Part shown: positions 10,671 through 19,673 of the stretch, in pieces
Position numbering within the stretch: position 1 is the first letter of the stretch
Layout: the number at the start of each line of letters is the position of its first letter
Source of the DNA: Streptomyces sp. MUM 203J
GTDB taxonomy: Bacteria > Actinomycetota > Actinomycetes > Streptomycetales > Streptomycetaceae
NCBI RefSeq assembly: GCF_022414595.1
Contig: NZ_JADWYO010000029.1
Span: 1 to 64,000 of the forward strand
Direction: 5' to 3'
Length of the DNA stretch: 64,000 bases
Translations under genes and position numbers: made by a program
The notes under the pieces: generated by a model
Seen by the model: the letters and a program-made list of their open reading frames with translations, nothing else
What the model was told of the DNA's origin: nothing
Database searches by the model: none

Positions 10671-11507
10671 TTAGCGCTTCTTGTTCGTCTTGCGGCGGCG
10701 GACGATGTACTTGTTGCTCGCCTTCTTGGGAGAACGAGTACGACCTTCCTTCTGACCCCAGGGGGAGACCGGGTGGCGACCACCGGAGGTCTTGCCCTCA
10801 CCACCACCGTGCGGGTGGTCAACCGGGTTCATCGCCACACCGCGAACGGTCGGGCGGACGCCCAGCCAGCGCTTGCGGCCGGCCTTGCCCCAGTTGATGT
10901 TCGACTGCTCGGCGTTGCCGACCTCGCCGATGGTGGCGCGGCAGCGGACGTCGACCAGGCGGATCTCACCGGACGGCATGCGGAGGTGGGCCATGGCGCC
11001 CTCCTTCGCGAGCAGCTGCACGGAGGCGCCGGCGGAGCGGGCGAACTTGGCACCGCCACCGGGACGGAGCTCGATCGCGTGGATCGTGGTACCGACCGGG
11101 ATGTTGCGGAGGGCCAGGTTGTTACCGGGCTTGATGTCGGCACCGGGGCCGTTCTCAATCCGGTCGCCCTGGTTGAGGCCCTTGGGGGCGATGATGTAGC
11201 GCTTCTCGCCGTCCGCGTAGTGCAGAAGCGCGATGCGCGCGGTGCGGTTGGGGTCGTACTCGATGTGCGCGACCTTCGCCGGCACGCCGTCCTTGTCGTG
11301 ACGACGGAAGTCGATCACTCGGTAGGCGCGCTTGTGGCCACCGCCCTGGTGGCGGACGGTCACACGACCGGTGTTGTTACGGCCGCCCTTGCTGTGCAGG
11401 GGGCGGACCAGCGACTTCTCCGGCGTGGACCGCGTGATCTCGACAAAGTCGGCGACGCTGGCGCCACGACGGCCAGGAGTCGTCGGCTTGTACTTGCGGA
11501 TACCCAT
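10671..11507 (-). CDS. rplB: 50S ribosomal protein L2
   Basis: A 278-residue protein essential for subunit joining and peptidyl transfer. It starts [15 protein letters not shown] and holds the [16 protein letters not shown] signature with the conserved histidine near the peptidyl transferase centre. A 41-base spacer precedes it after rplW. Confidence 0.97.
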   Translation of the reverse strand: MGIRKYKPTTPGRRGASVADFVEITRSTPEKSLVRPLHSKGGRNNTGRVTVRHQGGGHKRAYRVIDFRRHDKDGVPAKVAHIEYDPNRTARIALLHYADGEKRYIIAPKGLNQGDRIENGPGADIKPGNNLALRNIPVGTTIHAIELRPGGGAKFARSAGASVQLLAKEGAMAHLRMPSGEIRLVDVRCRATIGEVGNAEQSNINWGKAGRKRWLGVRPTVRGVAMNPVDHPHGGGEGKTSGGRHPVSPWGQKEGRTRSPKKASNKYIVRRRKTNKKR

Positions 11508-11548
11508 TTCTCAGTCCTCGTCCGATATTCGGACGATCCGGACCGCCC

Positions 11549-11872
11549 TTAGGCGGTCGGACCGCCGAAGATGTCGATACGGTCGCCCTCAGCGAGGGTC
11601 ACGATGGCGCGCTTGGTGTTGGCACGCTTGCCGTAACCGGTGCGGGTGCGCTTGCGCTTGCCCTGCCGGTTGATCGTGTTGACCCCGGTGACCTTGACCG
11701 AGAAGACCGCCTCGACGGCCTGCTTGATCTGGGTCTTGTTCGCGCGCGGGTCGACGACGAACGTGTACTTGTTCTCGTCCAGCAGCGCGTAGCTCTTCTC
11801 GGAGACAACCGGCTTGACGAGGATGTCACGCGGGTCCGTGAAGGTCTTGCTGGTAACGGTCGCCTCAGACAT
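11549..11872 (-). CDS. rplW: 50S ribosomal protein L23
   Basis: A tunnel-exit protein and docking site for trigger factor and SRP. It has 107 residues, with the [19 protein letters not shown] start block. The ATG overlaps the rplD stop by one base. Confidence 0.96.
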   Translation of the reverse strand: MSEATVTSKTFTDPRDILVKPVVSEKSYALLDENKYTFVVDPRANKTQIKQAVEAVFSVKVTGVNTINRQGKRKRTRTGYGKRANTKRAIVTLAEGDRIDIFGGPTA

Positions 11873-12525
11873 CAGGCGGCGCTCCCTTCGGTCTCAACGG
11901 CCTTGGGGCCAGACACGAAGGACTCGAAGGCGGCCTTGGTGAAGACCACGTCGTCGGATCGCATCACGTCGTACGTGTTCAGCTGGCCCGGCTCCAGGAT
12001 GTGCACCTGGGGCAGGTTGCGGGCGGAGAGCCACGCGGCCTCGTCGGCCCGCTCGACGATCAGGAGCAGGTTCTTGCGCTCGCTGATCTTGCCGAACAGG
12101 GTCCTGGCGGACTTGGTCGACGGCGCCTCGCCCTCGATCACGCCGGTGACGACGTGGATGCGGGAGTTGCGCGCCCGGTCGGTGAGGGCACCGCGCAGGG
12201 CGGCGGCCTTCATCTTCTTCGGGGTGCGCTGCGAGTAGTCACGCGGCACGGGGCCGTGGACCACGCCACCGCCGGCGAACTGCGGCGCGCGGGTCGAACC
12301 CTGACGGGCGCGACCGGTGCCCTTCTGGCGGTACGGCTTCTTGCCACCGCCACGGACCTCGCCGCGGGTCTTGGTCTTGTGCGTGCCCTGGCGGGCAGCG
12401 GCCTGCTGCGCGACGACGACCTGGTGGATCAGCGGGATGCTGACCTTCGCGTCGAAGATCTCCGCGGGGAGCTCGACGGTCCCGGCCTTCTCGCCAGCCG
12501 GCGAAAGGATGTCAATGGTGCTCAT
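11872..12525 (-). CDS. rplD: 50S ribosomal protein L4
   Basis: A 217-residue protein whose long loop reaches the exit tunnel; in E. coli it also represses the S10 operon. The loop [21 protein letters not shown] is intact. It is eight bases from rplC. Whether it controls the structured leader upstream of rpsJ is unknown. Confidence 0.97.
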   Translation of the reverse strand: MSTIDILSPAGEKAGTVELPAEIFDAKVSIPLIHQVVVAQQAAARQGTHKTKTRGEVRGGGKKPYRQKGTGRARQGSTRAPQFAGGGVVHGPVPRDYSQRTPKKMKAAALRGALTDRARNSRIHVVTGVIEGEAPSTKSARTLFGKISERKNLLLIVERADEAAWLSARNLPQVHILEPGQLNTYDVMRSDDVVFTKAAFESFVSGPKAVETEGSAA

Positions 12526-12533
12526 CGGTTACC

Positions 12534-13178
12534 TCAGGCCCCCTTGGCCGCGGTACGGACCAGGACGAGGCCGCCGTTCGGACCGGGAACCGCGCCCTTG
12601 ATGAGCAGCAGACCCTTCTCCGCGTCAACGGCGTGGACGGTCAGGTTCTGGGTGGTGACCCGCTCGTTGCCCATGCGGCCAGCCATGCGGAGGCCCTTGA
12701 ACACGCGGCCCGGGGTGGCGCAGCCACCGATGGAACCGGGCGAGCGGTGCTTGCGCTGGGTGCCGTGACCGGCGCCCAGACCACGGAAGTTGTGGCGCTT
12801 CATGACACCGGCGAAGCCCTTGCCCTTGCTCTTGCCGGTGACGTCGACCTTGACGCCCGCCTCGAAGACCTCGGCGGTGACTTCCTGGCCGAGCGTGTAC
12901 TCGGAGGCGTCAGCGGTGCGGATCTCCACCAGGTGGCGGCGCGGGGTGACGTCGGCCTTGGCGAAGTGGCCCTTGAGGGGCTTGTTCACCTTGCGCGGGT
13001 CGATCTCGCCGAAGGCGATCTGAACCGCCTCGTAGCCGTCGGTGTCGTTGGTGCGGACCTGGGTGACGATGCAGGGCCCGGCCTTGACGACGGTCACCGG
13101 GACGACCCGGTTGTTCTCGTCCCAGACCTGGGTCATGCCGAGCTTCTCGCCCAGGACGCCCTTAATGTTCTTAGCCAT
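12534..13178 (-). CDS. rplC: 50S ribosomal protein L3
   Basis: A 214-residue protein near the peptidyl transferase centre, starting [21 protein letters not shown], with the conserved [14 protein letters not shown] loop. The open frame continues upstream through rpsJ in another phase, which was ignored. A 13-base gap separates it from rpsJ. Confidence 0.97.
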   Translation of the reverse strand: MAKNIKGVLGEKLGMTQVWDENNRVVPVTVVKAGPCIVTQVRTNDTDGYEAVQIAFGEIDPRKVNKPLKGHFAKADVTPRRHLVEIRTADASEYTLGQEVTAEVFEAGVKVDVTGKSKGKGFAGVMKRHNFRGLGAGHGTQRKHRSPGSIGGCATPGRVFKGLRMAGRMGNERVTTQNLTVHAVDAEKGLLLIKGAVPGPNGGLVLVRTAAKGA

Positions 13179-13191
13179 CTCGCGCGTCACC

Positions 13192-13500
13192 TCAGAGCTT
13201 GATCTCGATGTCGACGCCGGCCGGCAGGTCGAGACGCATGAGCGAGTCGACGGTCTTCGGCGTGGGGTCGAGGATGTCGATGAGGCGCTTGTGCGTACGC
13301 ATCTCGAAGTGCTCGCGCGAGTCCTTGTACTTGTGCGGCGACTTGATGACGCAGTACACGTTCTTCTCAGTGGGCAGCGGCACCGGGCCCGCGACCGACG
13401 CACCGGTACGGGTCACCGTCTCGACGATCTTCTTCGCCGAGGAGTCGATGACCTCGTGGTCGTAGGCCTTGAGCCGGATGCGGATCTTCTGTCCCGCCAT
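13192..13500 (-). CDS. rpsJ: 30S ribosomal protein S10 (NusE)
   Basis: A 102-residue head protein that also pairs with NusB and NusG in antitermination. It starts [19 protein letters not shown] and is the first gene of the cluster. About 380 nt of structured leader and a good promoter lie upstream. Confidence 0.97.
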   Translation of the reverse strand: MAGQKIRIRLKAYDHEVIDSSAKKIVETVTRTGASVAGPVPLPTEKNVYCVIKSPHKYKDSREHFEMRTHKRLIDILDPTPKTVDSLMRLDLPAGVDIEIKL

Positions 13501-13532
13501 GGCTACTCAGTAGTCCTGTCTCTCGTAACGCT

Positions 13533-13605
13533 CTGGAACCAGGTGGGTGACCCTTAATCCTCCGACCCACGCGGTCGGGCGTGTCGCGCTCCCTCTACGC
13601 AGATC
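13533..13605 (-). promoter_or_regulatory. Conserved S10 leader element
   Basis: On the minus strand three blocks occur in order: GATCTGCGT (13605-13597), a hairpin CCGACC-GCGTG-GGTCGG (13578-13562), and GTTCCAG (13539-13533), 32 nt before the rpsJ ATG. The same blocks occur in the same order upstream of rpsL (32987-33065), with the hairpin preceded by CGACAC in both. This points to a shared leader RNA element rather than chance. Confidence 0.65.
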
Positions 13606-13685
13606 TCCCATGCGGAAGATCCCAACCAAGGGGGCACGGACCCAGGTCCGCGAAGCCGGGGGAACCGCGTACGTCTCCGTACCCA

Positions 13686-13719
13686 GCGGGGCCCACCGGG
13701 TGCCTGGTGAGGGCCCCGC
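13686..13719 (-). promoter_or_regulatory. Strong stem-loop in the S10 leader
   Basis: A perfect 9-bp stem (13686-13694 with 13711-13719, GCGGGGCCC/GGGCCCCGC) is extended by ACC/GGT. Two smaller hairpins flank it: GTACG-TCTC-CGTAC at 13669-13682 and CCTCCCG/CGGGAGG at 13793-13807. No U tract follows the main stem. They are candidates for autogenous or antitermination control. Confidence 0.5.
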
Positions 13720-13884
13720 CCACGCTTCCCGGAAGATTCCCGTACGTCCGCCCCACGCAGGGACGACGAGTACTGTGGGACTCGCTTCCGGTCCTCCCGG
13801 CGGGAGGCGCGCAGCATCGGCACTCAACCGAGCAACCCGGACAGTCTGCCATACGGGGCGGCATCGCCGCCAATCGAGCCGAAG

Positions 13885-13912
13885 AGAATACCCCGGGCCG
13901 ATGCGCGATCAA
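13885..13912 (-). promoter_or_regulatory. rpsJp: Predicted S10 operon promoter
   Basis: Minus-strand -35 TTGATC (13912-13907) and -10 TATTCT (13890-13885) are 16 bp apart, close to the housekeeping consensus TTGAC-/TANNNT. Initiation near 13878 would give a leader of roughly 378 nt before rpsJ. Confidence 0.65.
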
Positions 13913-14259
13913 ACAGGCGCGCGCACCGACGGCCTGTCCGCGCCGGGTGCCCGGCAGGGCCGGTCAGGTCCTGGCGGGGTGTCCGCGTACCCGTCTGGGG
14001 TCCCGTCCGGCCCCTCGCCCGCCTCGGCCACGACGAGACCGCGCGCCTGCTGGAGGAGAAGCTCCGGCGCCGCCACCCCGGCGACCACGAGGCCGTACGG
14101 GGGGACTGAGGTCGGCCGGAGAGGGCACGCAGCCCCACGGCCTTCGAGACCACGGCGCCGGGGTGGCCTGTGCCCCTGCGAGCACGACACCCCCGGTGAG
14201 CCCTGATTCCGGCCCACCGGGGGTGGAGGCGTGACGGGAGGGAACCCGCGGACCGTCCC
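13913..14259 (+). other. Intergenic region upstream of the S10 promoter
   Basis: No complete gene was found. On the plus strand one frame ending at 14109 gives a convincing helical peptide (GHDETARLLEEKLRRRHPGD and a short tail) with no start codon in reach. It may be a gene remnant or coincidence. Confidence 0.3.
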
Positions 14260-14751
14260 CTAGACGGTGCCCGACTTGGCGATGGTGATCTTCTTGCTGG
14301 TCGCGCCGCTGCGCGAGCCGAGTCCCTCGATCTGCTTCACCAGGTCCATGCCCTCGACGACCTCGCCGAAGACCACGTGCGCGCCGTCCAGCCAGGAGGT
14401 GACGACGGTGGTGACGAAGAACTGGGAGCCGTTGGTGTTCTTGCCCGCGTTGGCCATCGACAGAAGGCCGGGCTTGGAGTGCTTGAGGGTGAAGTTCTCG
14501 TCCTCGAAGCGGTCGCCGTAGATGCTCTTGCCGCCCCGGCCGTCGCCGCGGGTGAAGTCACCGCCCTGGAGCATGAAGTCCGGGATCACCCGGTGGAACG
14601 AAGAACCCTCGTAGCCGAAACCGTGCTCGCCGGTCGCCAGCTCGCGGAAGTTGCGGGCGGTCTTGGGCACGATGTCGTCGTACAGCTTGAAGACGATCCG
14701 GCCGGCCGGCTGGTCGTCGATGGTGATGTCGAAGAAGACGTTGTCGCTCAT
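14260..14751 (-). CDS. Cyclophilin-type peptidyl-prolyl cis-trans isomerase
   Basis: Catalyses proline isomerisation during protein folding. The 163-residue product is a single cyclophilin domain with no signal peptide, so it is cytosolic. The family blocks [31 protein letters not shown] and [14 protein letters not shown] are present, including the catalytic arginine of FHRV. The start [12 protein letters not shown] is chosen because the upstream extension has no family similarity. Confidence 0.93.
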   Translation of the reverse strand: MSDNVFFDITIDDQPAGRIVFKLYDDIVPKTARNFRELATGEHGFGYEGSSFHRVIPDFMLQGGDFTRGDGRGGKSIYGDRFEDENFTLKHSKPGLLSMANAGKNTNGSQFFVTTVVTSWLDGAHVVFGEVVEGMDLVKQIEGLGSRSGATSKKITIAKSGTV

Positions 14752-14959
14752 GAACCGATCATGACACACGGTGACGGAGGCGGCGCGACGGGCCACCGTC
14801 GAGCGGTGGCCCCACGGGCGGACCGGACCGTCGGCGCACGCCGTGCCACCGTAACCCGAAGGACCACCGGCACGCCCCGGAACCCGCGCCCCCACGGAAG
14901 CCTTCCGGAGCGCCCTCACCGAACAGTCGCTGTCAGTGGCTGCCCCTAGGTTCGCTCGC

Positions 14960-15580
14960 ATGAGTTCTTCACTGAGCGTCTACCTGCTCGACGTCGCCGC
15001 CACGCGCGCGCTGGTCGGGTCCCGCGACGAGCAGTTGCTGGAGGTGATCCGCGACAGCTTCGGGGACGATCTGGCCCGCGACGACGACTACTTCAGCCAT
15101 GCGATCGGCCGGGGCGCCCCCACGGCATACGAGGCGCTGCGCGCGGTCGTCCACGGCGGCCCCTTCAGCGAGGACAAGGAGCACGCCTTCCAGTACGGGT
15201 ACGCGTACCGGCGGCTGTGCTCGCTCACCGGTTCGCTCCTGGACAACGACTGCTTCACACCGCACCGGGGCGACTGGCTGTCGGTGGTCGACGAGGGCCT
15301 GAGGGCCCTGGGCGTCACGGCCGTGTCCGTCGAGGACTTCAGCTTCGGCTCCCTGCCCACGCCCCTGCCGTACGCCTACACCCCCGGCTGCGGCGAGTGG
15401 ACGCCCGAGGCCGTCGCGCGGGCGCTGGAGCAGTTCGAGACCACGAAGCGGGCGGTCGACGCGTCGGGCGAGGCGCCGCCGCTGGAACCCGAGGTGGTGG
15501 AGGCCGTCATGCAGTGCCTCGGCTGGATGCGGCACGCGGCGCGGCGGCCGGGATTCGGTGTGATCGGGTTCCGTTCGTGA
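14960..15580 (+). CDS. Conserved hypothetical protein (actinobacterial family)
   Basis: A 206-residue soluble protein starting [20 protein letters not shown]. It has no signal peptide or membrane segment. The middle part ([20 protein letters not shown]) and the tail [20 protein letters not shown] look conserved. I recall similar hypothetical proteins in Streptomyces but know no function. It is divergent from the cyclophilin gene and stands alone. Confidence 0.7.
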   Translation: MSSSLSVYLLDVAATRALVGSRDEQLLEVIRDSFGDDLARDDDYFSHAIGRGAPTAYEALRAVVHGGPFSEDKEHAFQYGYAYRRLCSLTGSLLDNDCFTPHRGDWLSVVDEGLRALGVTAVSVEDFSFGSLPTPLPYAYTPGCGEWTPEAVARALEQFETTKRAVDASGEAPPLEPEVVEAVMQCLGWMRHAARRPGFGVIGFRS

Positions 15581-15764
15581 GGCCCGGCAGCGGCACCCCG
15601 CCCTCGCGCGTGGTCGGTTTCGGCAGCCCACGACCAGCCGAGTGTGACGTCGGGCAGCGGCACGGCGGACGGCTCCGTGCGCCGGAGGGCCCGCCTGGAG
15701 TCGCCCGGCTCCGGACGGCGGGGCCTATACCCTGCCTCCGTCGCCCGCAAGAAAGATCCGCACC

Positions 15765-16100
15765 GTGACCGTCGCCCGCTCCGTCGCCCTGTTCCTCGTC
15801 GCCGCGCTGTTCGAGATCGGAGGCGCCTGGCTGGTCTGGCAGGGCCTCCGCGAGCACCGGGGCTGGGCCTGGATCGGCGGCGGCGTCATCGCCCTCGGCC
15901 TGTACGGCGTGGTCGCCACCTTCCAGTCCGACGAGAACTTCGGGCGTGTCCTGGCCGCGTACGGCGGGGTCTTCGTCGCCGGGTCGATCGCCTGGGGCAT
16001 GGCCGCCGACGGCTACCGCCCCGACCGCTTCGACGTCATCGGCGCGCTGGTGTGCCTCGCCGGTATGGCGGTGATCATGTACGCCCCGCGCGGCCACTGA
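15765..16100 (+). CDS. UPF0060 (YnfA-like) small membrane protein
   Basis: A 111-residue protein with four hydrophobic helices and the YnfA pattern [23 protein letters not shown] followed by YGVVATFQ. YnfA-type proteins resemble small multidrug transporters; some reports tie them to drug efflux, but the substrate here is unknown. The GTG start gives the normal length. About 180 bases upstream hold no gene. Confidence 0.85.
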   Translation: MTVARSVALFLVAALFEIGGAWLVWQGLREHRGWAWIGGGVIALGLYGVVATFQSDENFGRVLAAYGGVFVAGSIAWGMAADGYRPDRFDVIGALVCLAGMAVIMYAPRGH

Positions 16101-16302
16101 CCTGCGCGGGTGCCGTCCCGGGACGGGTCTTGATCAGTGCGTGTACTTCTCGCTGTCCGGCGAGCGCGCCCGGACGGAAACACGTCGGCTTCTCTGGCTG
16201 CGACGGGAACGGTCCTGGACGTCGACGAGTACGACATGCGCTGAGCGCGGAGGTGCGGCCCGCGCCCGGACCGGCCGAGCGCGGGGCGCGGTGTTCGGAG
16301 GG

Positions 16303-16518
16303 TCAGCCCTGCTGGGCGGCGTAGCCGAGGAAGCCGCCCCAGGCCTGCGGGGTGACCGCGAGACGGGGGCCGTCGGGGGCGGTCTTGGAGTCGCGGATGT
16401 GGATGGCGGCGGGGGTGGTGGCGACCTCGACGCAGTCGGCCTCGTTGCCGCTGCGGCTGTAGCTGCTCTTGAACCACTCCAGTGAGGAGCCGCGTTCGAC
16501 AGGCGCCTTGCGCATCAT
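16303..16518 (-). CDS. DUF397 protein of a WhiJ-like cassette
   Basis: A 71-residue DUF397 protein with the signature EWFKSSYS..G..DCVEVA and the IRDSK motif. It overlaps the upstream XRE gene at ATGATG, so the two are co-translated. In Streptomyces such pairs are repeated many times with a linked ATPase gene. The DUF397 partner is thought to act with, or antagonise, the DNA-binding protein. Confidence 0.88.
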   Translation of the reverse strand: MMRKAPVERGSSLEWFKSSYSRSGNEADCVEVATTPAAIHIRDSKTAPDGPRLAVTPQAWGGFLGYAAQQG

Positions 16519-17432
16519 GTGTCTCCCAGCACTTGCTTGATGAAGGCCAGTGACTCCCGAGGCGTGAGAGCCTGAGCCCGGATCATGCCATAGCGGAGTT
16601 CAAGGATTCGAACATCCTTCGGGGCCGACACTGCGCGACCGTTGAACGCGCCTTCGGAGCGCCCGATCGCTGTGCCGTCTCCGAACTTCAGCACCTCGAT
16701 CCCACCGTCCAGCCCGGGATGGGCCTCGACGTCCGTCGGCATCACCTGAAGCGAGACGTTCCGCAACTGCCCGATTTCCAGAAGTCGTTCAAGCTGCCGA
16801 CGCCATTCCATTCTGCCCCCGATCGGGCGCCGCAGCGCCGACTCTTCCTGGACGAAGCTCAGCGATGGGGCCGGTGACCGCTCGAAGACGGCCCGCGCAG
16901 CCATTCGGCCCGCCACACCTCGCTCCACCTCGTCCTGTGAGTACGGTGGTTGCCGCGCCTCCAGCAACGCCCTCGCGTGACCCTCCGTTTGCAGTAGGCC
17001 ATGGATACCAAGGCCCGCGTAGACCCCGATCTCGACGGCTCGCGCTTCCAGCTTCGCCAGGTCCCGGACCTTCTTCGGGTAGCGGACCTCCTCCACATCC
17101 TTCTTCATGGCGGCGATCAGGCCGTCCGCCCGCAGGACCCTGTCGGCCTTGTCCAGGTACTCCGGCCGGGGAATCCGCTTACCCGCCTCCACTTTGTAGA
17201 CCAGGTCCTCGCCGTACCCGATGGCGTCACCGAACTCCGCGACCTTCAGCCCCAGGGCCTCCCGGCGCAGCTTGAGCTGGCGCGCAACCGTCGCGACGAC
17301 TGCCGCACCCGACTCATCCCTGGGATCCACGTCCCAACCCGGCTCGTCCGCATCGCTCTTGGGGCGCTGGGCCCTGTCCGCTTCTGCCGTCAACTGCATC
17401 ACCTCCACGTACCACCACACCCGTGCGCTCAT
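16515..17432 (-). CDS. XRE-family regulator with DUF5753 domain (WhiJ/Scr1-like)
   Basis: A 305-residue regulator. Residues of about 50-110 form an XRE helix-turn-helix (ARQLKLRREALGLKVAEFGD, then YKVEAGKRIPRPEYL). The rest is the DUF5753 ligand- or partner-binding domain (ARALLEARQPP, RMAARAVFERSP, LSFVQEESALRRPIGG). WhiJ-type proteins affect development and antibiotic production in S. coelicolor. The GTG/ATG choice is uncertain: 17432 has GGAGGGG about ten bases upstream, while an ATG at 17399 is also possible. Confidence 0.85.
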   Translation of the reverse strand: MSARVWWYVEVMQLTAEADRAQRPKSDADEPGWDVDPRDESGAAVVATVARQLKLRREALGLKVAEFGDAIGYGEDLVYKVEAGKRIPRPEYLDKADRVLRADGLIAAMKKDVEEVRYPKKVRDLAKLEARAVEIGVYAGLGIHGLLQTEGHARALLEARQPPYSQDEVERGVAGRMAARAVFERSPAPSLSFVQEESALRRPIGGRMEWRRQLERLLEIGQLRNVSLQVMPTDVEAHPGLDGGIEVLKFGDGTAIGRSEGAFNGRAVSAPKDVRILELRYGMIRAQALTPRESLAFIKQVLGDT

Positions 17433-17548
17433 TGCCCGCACACCCCTCCGGACAGGCCGGACGGCGACGGACAAGCCATGGACAGTGACTGTACGCAACC
17501 GGCAAAGCACTGGTAGCCACAGAGGCTGCCCGCCCAGGATTGTGTGAC

Positions 17549-18046
17549 ATGAGCCACAACGCCACTCAATCACTTGCTCCGACACGGGACTTCAGCATTC
17601 GGATGCACCCGTCCCGGCAGGGCGCCCGCCTCGCCCGCGAGCTGGCCGCCGTCTGGCTGCGTGACAGGCACGCGACCCGCCCCGTCGCGCAGACCGCCGT
17701 GCAGCTCGTGGCCGAGCTGGCCGCCAACGCCGCGCTGCACGGCCGGGTCCCGGGGCGGGACTTCCTCGTGGAGCTGCACGTGACGGAGGGCGACCGGGCG
17801 CTGCGCGTCCAGGTGACGGACACGCGGGCCGACCGCGTGCCTCCGGCAACGCCGCACGCACCGGGCCCCGACGCCGAGTCGGGCCGCGGGCTGCTGCTCG
17901 TGGCGCGGCTGGCCAGCCGGTGGGGCGTCACGGCCGGGCCGCCACCGCGCAAGACGGTGTGGGCCGAGCTTGACCTCGTACCGGAACGCGGGCAGCCGGG
18001 TTCCGGTACGCCCGGCGGCCTTTCCCACGGGGCAGACGGATACTGA
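17549..18046 (+). CDS. ATP-binding protein, RsbW-like HATPase (anti-sigma type)
   Basis: A 165-residue GHKL ATPase domain. The N box is TAVQLVAELAANAALHG, followed by VQVTDTRADRVPP and the glycine-rich ESGRGLLLV lid. It is transcribed away from the XRE-DUF397 pair, the usual three-gene arrangement of the WhiJ/AbaA-like loci. It may be an anti-sigma factor kinase, but no sigma factor is adjacent. Confidence 0.85.
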   Translation: MSHNATQSLAPTRDFSIRMHPSRQGARLARELAAVWLRDRHATRPVAQTAVQLVAELAANAALHGRVPGRDFLVELHVTEGDRALRVQVTDTRADRVPPATPHAPGPDAESGRGLLLVARLASRWGVTAGPPPRKTVWAELDLVPERGQPGSGTPGGLSHGADGY

Positions 18047-18150
18047 AGGCCCTGTCCACCGTGCCGCGGCACAGGCCCCGAGACACTGTCGCGGCATGCG
18101 CCGCACAAGGCCTGGGCAGGCGCCCGGCCGCGCAACTCTGGAGGAACCTG

Positions 18151-18396
18151 GTGGCCGTGGACCTTTCGTTCTACGAGTCGTACCTCGTGGAAGAGATCCG
18201 TGACGAGGCCCGCGCCGAGGCCCGCGCCGAGAGCCGCGCGCAGGACATCCTGCGGCTGCTGGAGCGGCGGGGTGTCACCGTCCCCGACAGCGTCCGCGAG
18301 CGGGTGACCGGGTGTGAGGACCCGGAGGCCATGGTCGTGTGGTTCGACCGGGCGATCACCGCGACCCACGCCGAAGAGATCTTCGGGGAGCAGTAG
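18151..18396 (+). CDS. Short protein, probable C-terminal remnant of a larger family
   Basis: An 81-residue reading frame beginning with GTG six bases after GGAGG. It contains a charged repeat (RDEARAEARAESRAQDIL) followed by RLLERRGVTVPDSVRERVTG and an ITATHAEEIFGEQ end. In Streptomyces I recall this as the C-terminal third of proteins of about 290 residues. The in-frame sequence upstream of the GTG (AQGLGRRPAAQLWRNL) also fits that family, so the gene looks 5'-truncated. Whether it is still translated is unclear. Confidence 0.55.
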   Translation: MAVDLSFYESYLVEEIRDEARAEARAESRAQDILRLLERRGVTVPDSVRERVTGCEDPEAMVVWFDRAITATHAEEIFGEQ

Positions 18397-18452
18397 TCAG
18401 GCCCGCAGGGGTCGGCCCGCCGGGAAACGGCCGACCCCCGCGAGGCGCGGGG

Positions 18453-19607
18453 TCACGTCCTCGTCGCCGGCCTGCATTCCTTCGGGAGGGCGTCCAGCGG
18501 CTTGCTGCGGTCGTACGGGTCGATGGGCTCGCCCTTCGTCGGCTGGGGGCTCGCCAGGAGGTCGGACTGGAACATCGGGTGCAGGTGACCGTCCGCGGGG
18601 CGGGCGCAGTCGTTGTTGCCGGAGGCGGAGTTCCAGGTGATCAGGAACAGCTTGCCCGGTGTCGTCCCGTACCGCGCGGGGTCGTAGAAGGCGACCGTCA
18701 TCTCCCGGCGTACCACCGCCCGGGCGACCTCCGTCGCCCCCGGCCGGGCCTGGCGGAGCGGGTACACGAACGTGTAGTCGGCGTGCACCAGCACCCCGCC
18801 GGGCCTCTTGTCCGCCTCGTACGTCAGCCGGCCCCGCGTCTTGACGACATCACCGACCGGCCGTACCTCCGACGGGTCGAAGCGGCTGAACATGGTCGTC
18901 GGGTCCAGGTCCCTCCGTGGCTTGCTCAGGGCCTCGCGCAGCGTGTCGGCGCCCTTCTCCTGGTGCGGGTCGAACAGCTCCAGCGCCTTCTCGGGGTGCT
19001 CGCCCCGCCGCACGCCCGGGTCCAGGTTCGCGGCGATCAGCAGCTCCCGGGTGGTGCCCAGGGCCGCCGCGACCTGCTCCTCGGTCAGGCCGCCGACCGC
19101 CTTCGCCGCGGGCACCTCGATCCCTTCGGCGCCGTCGGCCCAGCGCAGCGCGGGCGAGCCGCGGAACGGTTCCTCCAGGGTCGGCAGGTCCGGGAGCAGC
19201 TCCTCGGGCGGCGCGGTGCCGGGGCGGGCAGTCTCCGCGGGGAGGGGATCGGCGGCAGCGGCCTCGGCGCCCCCGCCCGGCAGGCGGTCGGTCACCAGGT
19301 CCGGCTTCACGGCCACCACCGCGAGGCCCAGCGCGACCAGCACGCCCACCGCCGCCCACGTCTTGCGCCGCCGCCCGCGGGCCGTGCCGTTCGTCACCCG
19401 CGACGCGGGCCAGGTCCGCCAGCCCTCCGGCTCCCCCGTGTTCCGCAGCCGGGCACTCACCTCCCGGGCACGCGCGGACGGCTCCTTCGGAGCGCCCGCG
19501 TCGCCCTCCTGCGCGGCCCTGCGCAGGAAGTCGTCCCATTCCTCGTCCGACGGTGTCCTGGTGCCCACTGCCCTCGCCCGTTCGTCCCGCGTTAACGACA
19601 TGAGCAT
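18453..19607 (-). CDS. CU044_5270-like membrane-anchored protein
   Basis: About 384 residues. The N-terminal 80 residues are charged and cytosolic (EEWDDFLRRAAQEGDAG), then GRRRKTWAAVGVLVALGLAVV forms one membrane helix, and the rest is extracytoplasmic. The layout, with a folded outer domain ending in a Cys-containing tail, matches the actinobacterial CU044_5270 family. Such genes often sit beside ECF sigma factor genes, but none is here. Start choice between 19607 and 19601 is open because no ribosome-binding site is visible. Confidence 0.6.
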   Translation of the reverse strand: MLMSLTRDERARAVGTRTPSDEEWDDFLRRAAQEGDAGAPKEPSARAREVSARLRNTGEPEGWRTWPASRVTNGTARGRRRKTWAAVGVLVALGLAVVAVKPDLVTDRLPGGGAEAAAADPLPAETARPGTAPPEELLPDLPTLEEPFRGSPALRWADGAEGIEVPAAKAVGGLTEEQVAAALGTTRELLIAANLDPGVRRGEHPEKALELFDPHQEKGADTLREALSKPRRDLDPTTMFSRFDPSEVRPVGDVVKTRGRLTYEADKRPGGVLVHADYTFVYPLRQARPGATEVARAVVRREMTVAFYDPARYGTTPGKLFLITWNSASGNNDCARPADGHLHPMFQSDLLASPQPTKGEPIDPYDRSKPLDALPKECRPATRT

Positions 19608-19673
19608 GTAATCAGGGGGGCCACGGCGGAAAGTCGTTGGCCCCCCTGCCGTCCGGCCGGGACACTGCTCGGC

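Noticed and set aside
13547-14234. Plus-strand frames opposite the S10 leader
   Set aside because: No start signal, no family likeness, and they overlap the strong rpsJ promoter and hairpins.
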